Positions 60,939 through 64,000 of a stretch of 64,000 nucleotides of DNA are shown piece by piece. Numbering within the stretch: position 1 is the stretch's first letter; the number at the start of each line of letters is the position of its first letter. The notes beneath the pieces are model-generated. The model saw only the letters and a list, made by a program, of their open reading frames with translations, ran no database searches and had not been told where the DNA came from. A program made the translations under genes and the position numbers. The stretch is from Chloroflexales bacterium ZM16-3 (GTDB lineage: Bacteria; Chloroflexota; Chloroflexia; Chloroflexales; Chloroflexaceae), in assembly GCA_004138175.2 (NCBI GenBank), contig RYFE02000021.1, positions 1 to 64,000 of the forward strand, written 5' to 3'.

Positions 60939-62414
60939 CTAGGCTGGGCCGATCAGGTTCTGGGCGATCACCGCCGAGGAGAGCACGCCCGGCACGCCCG
61001 CGCCGGGGTGGGTGCCCGCGCCCACGAAGTAGAGGTTGGCGAACTCCTCCGAGCGGTTGTGCGGGCGGAACCAGGCCGACTGGGTGAGCAGCGGCTGGAT
61101 GGCGAAGGCCGCGCCCATGTAGCTGTTCTGCTGCCGGGCGAAGTGCTGCGGGTCGACCATGCTCTCCACCACGATGTTGCTGCTCAGGTCGGGCATATAG
61201 CGATCCTCAAGGAACTCGATGATCGCGTCGCGGTAGGGCTTCGCCTGCTTTGTCCAGTCGATCCCCGCGCCCAGGTGCGGCACCGGCGCGAGCACGTAGA
61301 ACGACTCGCAGCCCTCGGGCGCCATCGAGGGGTCATCGACCGAGGGCATGTACAAGTAGAGCGAGAAGTCATCGGCCAGATGCAGGCGGTGGAAGATGTC
61401 GGACAGCAGGCTCTTGTAGCGGTCGCCGAAGATGATATTGTGCCGCAGCAGCCGCCCGTCGTTGTAGCGCCGCTTCGTGCCGATATAGAGCACCACCAGC
61501 GACATGCTGTGCTTGATCCGCTCCAGCTTCTTGTCGGTGTAGATCTTGCGGTGCTTCGGGTCGATCAGGTTGTGGTAGGTGTAGGCCACATCGGCGTTCG
61601 AGACGACAATGTCGGCGCGGCGCAGATCGCCGTTGGCCATGCGCACCCCGGCCACCCGTCGGCCCTCCACCACGATCTCGCTCACCGGCGCGTTCAGGTG
61701 CATCGTGCCGCCGATATCCTCGAACAGCCGCACCATCGCCGCGATGATCGACCCCATGCCGCCCACCGCGTAGTGAACGCCCCACTCGCGCTCCAGGTAG
61801 TGAACCATCGCGTAGATCGACGAGGCATCGAAGGGGCTGCCGCCGATGAACAGCGGGTGGAAGGAGAAGCAGCGCCGGATGAAGTCGTCTTTGAGAAACT
61901 GCGACACATAGCTGTAGGTGCTGATGTACGACTTGAGCTTGATCAGGTCGGGGGCCACCCGCAGCATATCGGTAAACTTGAGGAAGGGCGTATCGATCAT
62001 CCCAAAGCCCTTCTCGAAGATCGGCTTGGTGCTGGCGATAAAGCGCCGGTAGCCCTCAACATCGCCCGGGCTGAAGCGCCGGATCTCAGCCTCCAGCGAC
62101 TCCGCATCGCCCGAGTAGTCGAAGTGGCGGCCCTCGTGGTTGAACAGCCGATAGTAGGGCGAGCACGGCCGCAGCTCGAAGTAGTCCTCGCGGCGGCGTC
62201 CGGCGGCCTTCCACAGGTCGTCGAACATAAACGGCGCAGTCACCACGCTCGGGCCAGCGTCGAAGCGAAACCCGTCGCGCTCGATCACATAACCCTTGCC
62301 GCCCGGCCTGTCAGACTTCTCATAGACCTCAACGCGGTGGCCCTGGGCCGCGAGGCGAATGGCGGCGCTCAGCCCGCCAAAACCCGAGCCAACCACAATA
62401 ATGTGCTTCTGCAT
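60939..62414 (-). CDS. crtI: CrtI-type phytoene desaturase family protein
   Basis: A 491-residue FAD-dependent oxidoreductase. The N-terminal dinucleotide fold is IIVVGSGFGGLSAAIRLAAQGHRVEVYEK, followed by RPGGKGYVIERDGFRFDAGPSVV; the middle has HPLFIGGSPFDASSIYAMVHYLE and GGMGSIIAAMVRLFEDIGG; the C-terminus has NLYFVGAGTHPGAGVPGVLSSA, the bacterial-type phytoene dehydrogenase signature. It introduces double bonds into phytoene or desaturates a related carotenoid (CrtN or CrtD activity cannot be excluded). No other crt gene is in the window. ATG 62414 is the conserved start; the frame is open to 62522. Confidence 0.9.
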   Translation of the reverse strand: MQKHIIVVGSGFGGLSAAIRLAAQGHRVEVYEKSDRPGGKGYVIERDGFRFDAGPSVVTAPFMFDDLWKAAGRRREDYFELRPCSPYYRLFNHEGRHFDYSGDAESLEAEIRRFSPGDVEGYRRFIASTKPIFEKGFGMIDTPFLKFTDMLRVAPDLIKLKSYISTYSYVSQFLKDDFIRRCFSFHPLFIGGSPFDASSIYAMVHYLEREWGVHYAVGGMGSIIAAMVRLFEDIGGTMHLNAPVSEIVVEGRRVAGVRMANGDLRRADIVVSNADVAYTYHNLIDPKHRKIYTDKKLERIKHSMSLVVLYIGTKRRYNDGRLLRHNIIFGDRYKSLLSDIFHRLHLADDFSLYLYMPSVDDPSMAPEGCESFYVLAPVPHLGAGIDWTKQAKPYRDAIIEFLEDRYMPDLSSNIVVESMVDPQHFARQQNSYMGAAFAIQPLLTQSAWFRPHNRSEEFANLYFVGAGTHPGAGVPGVLSSAVIAQNLIGPA

Positions 62415-62537
62415 GGTTCTCTCATTCAACAAAAAGGGGGACGTGGGCCTAGTGTAGACGCCACGCCCCAGGCATTGCCAGGGAGATGCCTCAACCTGTA
62501 GGGGAGATCCATCACCCCTCATAGTAGTGTAACGCCC

Positions 62538-62570
62538 AATCTGTAATGCGCAACCTAGAATCTACAATCC
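62538..62570. repeat. degenerate GATTGTA heptamer repeat
   Basis: CAATCTGTAATGCG and AGAATCTACAATCC are decayed units of the heptamer family. CTA at 62562-62564 in the last unit is the TAG stop of the trans-sulfuration-enzyme gene. Confidence 0.6.
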
Positions 62571-63686
62571 CCCCAGCGCCTGCGCCAGGTCGGCGATCAG
62601 GTCGTCGGGGTGCTCCAGGCCGATGGAGAGCCGCAGCAGGCTCTGCGGAGTCTTGCTCTCCGGCCCCTCCACCGAGGCGCGGTGCTCGATCAGGCTCTCG
62701 ACGCCGCCGAGGCTGGTGGCCCGCGTGAAGATCTTCACCCGCGCCGCCACACCCATCGCAGCCGCCTGTCCGCCGCGCACCTCCACCGAGAGCATCCCGC
62801 CGAAGCCGCGCATCTGGCGGGCGGCCACCGCGTGGCCGGGGTGAGACGCAAGGCCGGGGTAGTAGACCCGCTCGATCTGCGGGTGGGCGGCGAGGAACTG
62901 CGCCACCCGCATGGCGTGCTCGGCGTGGGCGCGCACCCGGTAGGCCAGGGTGCGGATGCCGCGCAGCACCAGCCAGCAGTCGAAGGGGGCTGGCACCGCC
63001 CCGCCGTTGCCCTGGATGAAGCGCACCCGCTCGAAGAATGGCCCGGCCTCGCGGGCCACCACCGCGCCGCCCAGCACATCGCTGTGGCCGCCCAGGTACT
63101 TCGTCGTCGCGTGGATCGCCAGGTCGGCCCCCAGGTCCAGCGGGCGCTGGAGCACCGGCGTGGCCCAGGTGTTGTCCACCGCGCAGAGCGCCCCCGCCGC
63201 GTGGGCGATCTCCGTGATCGCCGCGATGTCGGCCACCTTCAGCAGCGGGTTCGAGGGCGACTCGACCCAGACCAGCCGTGTGCTCGGGCGCATGGCCGCC
63301 CGCACGTTCTGCGGGTCGTCCATGTCAACCTGGGTGTACTCCAGTCCCCAGGGGGCCATCAGCTCGCGCAGCAGCCTCGTCACGCCGTGGTAGGCATCAT
63401 CCGGGGCCACCACGTGGTCGCCGGGGCGCAGCACCTGGAAGACGGCCATAGCCGCCGCCTGGCCCGAGCTGAAGGCCGCGCACTCGGCGCCGCCCTCCAG
63501 ATCCGCCAGGCAGCGCTCAAGCATGGTGCGGTTCGGGTTGCCGCTGCGCGTGTAGATGTAGCCGTGGGGGAAGCTGCCGTCCTCAGCCCGCTCGAAGGTC
63601 GTCGAGAGATAGATCGGCGGGATCACCGACCCCGAGGTCGGGTCGATCTCCTGACCGGCGTGAATAGCGATAGTCTCAATGTTCAT
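62562..63686 (-). CDS. Cys/Met-metabolism PLP enzyme (cystathionine gamma-synthase/lyase family)
   Basis: A 374-residue PLP enzyme of the trans-sulfuration family. Seen: NIETIAIHAGQEIDPTSGSVIPPIYLSTTF, YIYTRSGNPNRTMLERCLADLEGG, FSSGQAAAMAVFQVLRPGDHV, VWVESPSNPLLKVADIAAI, CAVDNTWATPVLQRPLDLGAD and the PLP lysine in HATTKYLGGHSDVLGG. A late MLSVEVRGG and TSLGGVESLIEHRAS complete the pattern. Gamma-synthase, gamma-lyase and methionine gamma-lyase cannot be separated by eye. ATG 63686 matches the family start; the open frame begins at 63734. Confidence 0.9.
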   Translation of the reverse strand: MNIETIAIHAGQEIDPTSGSVIPPIYLSTTFERAEDGSFPHGYIYTRSGNPNRTMLERCLADLEGGAECAAFSSGQAAAMAVFQVLRPGDHVVAPDDAYHGVTRLLRELMAPWGLEYTQVDMDDPQNVRAAMRPSTRLVWVESPSNPLLKVADIAAITEIAHAAGALCAVDNTWATPVLQRPLDLGADLAIHATTKYLGGHSDVLGGAVVAREAGPFFERVRFIQGNGGAVPAPFDCWLVLRGIRTLAYRVRAHAEHAMRVAQFLAAHPQIERVYYPGLASHPGHAVAARQMRGFGGMLSVEVRGGQAAAMGVAARVKIFTRATSLGGVESLIEHRASVEGPESKTPQSLLRLSIGLEHPDDLIADLAQALGGL

Positions 63687-63758
63687 AGAAGAAACCCCTG
63701 TTAGCGCGAATAAGCGCTGGGTTAACCAGCGCATGTGGGTGGCAGCATATCATGGTCG

Positions 63759-63881
63759 CTGGCGACTGAAGTCGCGCCACAGGAGCCTGCGGCTGGCCAC
63801 CCGCCTACGCGGGCGGGTGCGGCGTCGGCGCAGACCGACGCCCGGCGCGCCGCGCCCCGCCGGCGCGACTTCAGTCGCCAG
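63759..63881. repeat. 20-bp inverted repeat with nested stems
   Basis: CTGGCGACTGAAGTCGCGCC (63759-63778) is matched exactly by its reverse complement at 63862-63881. Each arm also folds on itself (GCGACT/AGTCGC). The 83-bp interior holds two further GC stems (CCGCC...GGCGG and CGTCGG...CCGACG). It looks like a non-autonomous dispersed element. Confidence 0.82.
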
Positions 63882-63936
63882 CCGGGAGCGCTCCCAGCGA
63901 CGCAAAGCTTGACCAAAGGCTCGCGCTACCAAACCC

Positions 63937-64000
63937 TTACCCTCGCCGCTCGGCGGCGAGCCGCTTGCGCTCCTCGGCCAGAAAGCGCAGCGAGCGCACC
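63937..64000 (-). CDS. 3' end of a gene running off the window
   Basis: On the minus strand an open frame enters from the window edge and ends with TAA at 63937-63939; the 20 visible residues are VRSLRFLAEERKRLAAERRG, a basic amphipathic helix. Too short to identify, and chance cannot be excluded. Confidence 0.35.
   Translation of the reverse strand, partial: VRSLRFLAEERKRLAAERRG

Overview
The window is high-GC bacterial chromosome with densely packed genes and no rRNA, tRNA, CRISPR array or transposase that I can see. Gene content points to the phylum Chloroflexota, probably class Chloroflexia (Chloroflexales-like). The clues are a MalT-like regulator with a C-terminal BTAD domain, lipoproteins with Thr/Pro/Ser linkers, a galactolipid-synthase-like glycosyltransferase, a CrtI-type carotenoid desaturase, an alpha-glucan phosphorylase, a bacterial xylose isomerase/xylulokinase pair and large multi-PAS hybrid kinases. 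The phylum call is inference from gene families, not from a marker alignment.

Layout. 1-311: a 24-bp tandem repeat and non-coding DNA. 312-2150: a PfkB kinase and BtpA/SgcQ-family pair (minus). 2381-12003: signalling block (hybrid kinase, eIF2B-like isomerase, giant CheB-CheR-PAS-kinase, REC-HD-GYP). 12016-15646: glycosyltransferase, HflX and a MenC-like enolase-superfamily enzyme. 15748-19918: an exported protein, then the replication/repair operon dnaX-ybaB-recR-roadblock. 20013-32969: mixed housekeeping and carbohydrate genes (HipA-like kinase with DUF3037, GH13 lipoprotein, uracil-DNA-glycosylase family, haloalkane-dehalogenase-like hydrolase, second PfkB kinase, hexose-phosphate mutarotase, EndoIII-like glycosylase, site-2 protease, glucan phosphorylase).

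33089-49222 is the most system-like part. Twelve co-directional genes (KASIII-like enzyme, two acyl-CoA ligases, alpha/beta hydrolase, two MaoC-type hydratases, an enoyl-CoA hydratase and a complete Liv-type ABC importer) lie behind a large LuxR/BTAD-type regulator. The regulator is preceded by an eight-unit array of 22-bp palindromes. I read it as a regulated module for uptake, CoA activation and processing of an unknown carboxylic acid. 49668-64000: AlkX/YcaQ-like glycosylase, ComB, GH31 alpha-glucosidase, xylA-xylB, galactolipid-synthase-like GT, S41 protease, diguanylate cyclase, CrtI, a Cys/Met-metabolism PLP enzyme and the tail of one more gene.

The other striking feature is repeat biology. 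Nearly every intergenic gap holds one of several dispersed elements: heptanucleotide tandem repeats (GATTGCA, GGGAGTC, GGGGACA, TGAATGT), an octamer (CCTCAGYG), perfect GTAGGG...CCCTAC palindromes and composite GGCGGC-hairpins. They supply the UAG stop codons of at least nine genes, encode linkers inside three proteins, and appear to have overwritten the C-terminus of XylA.
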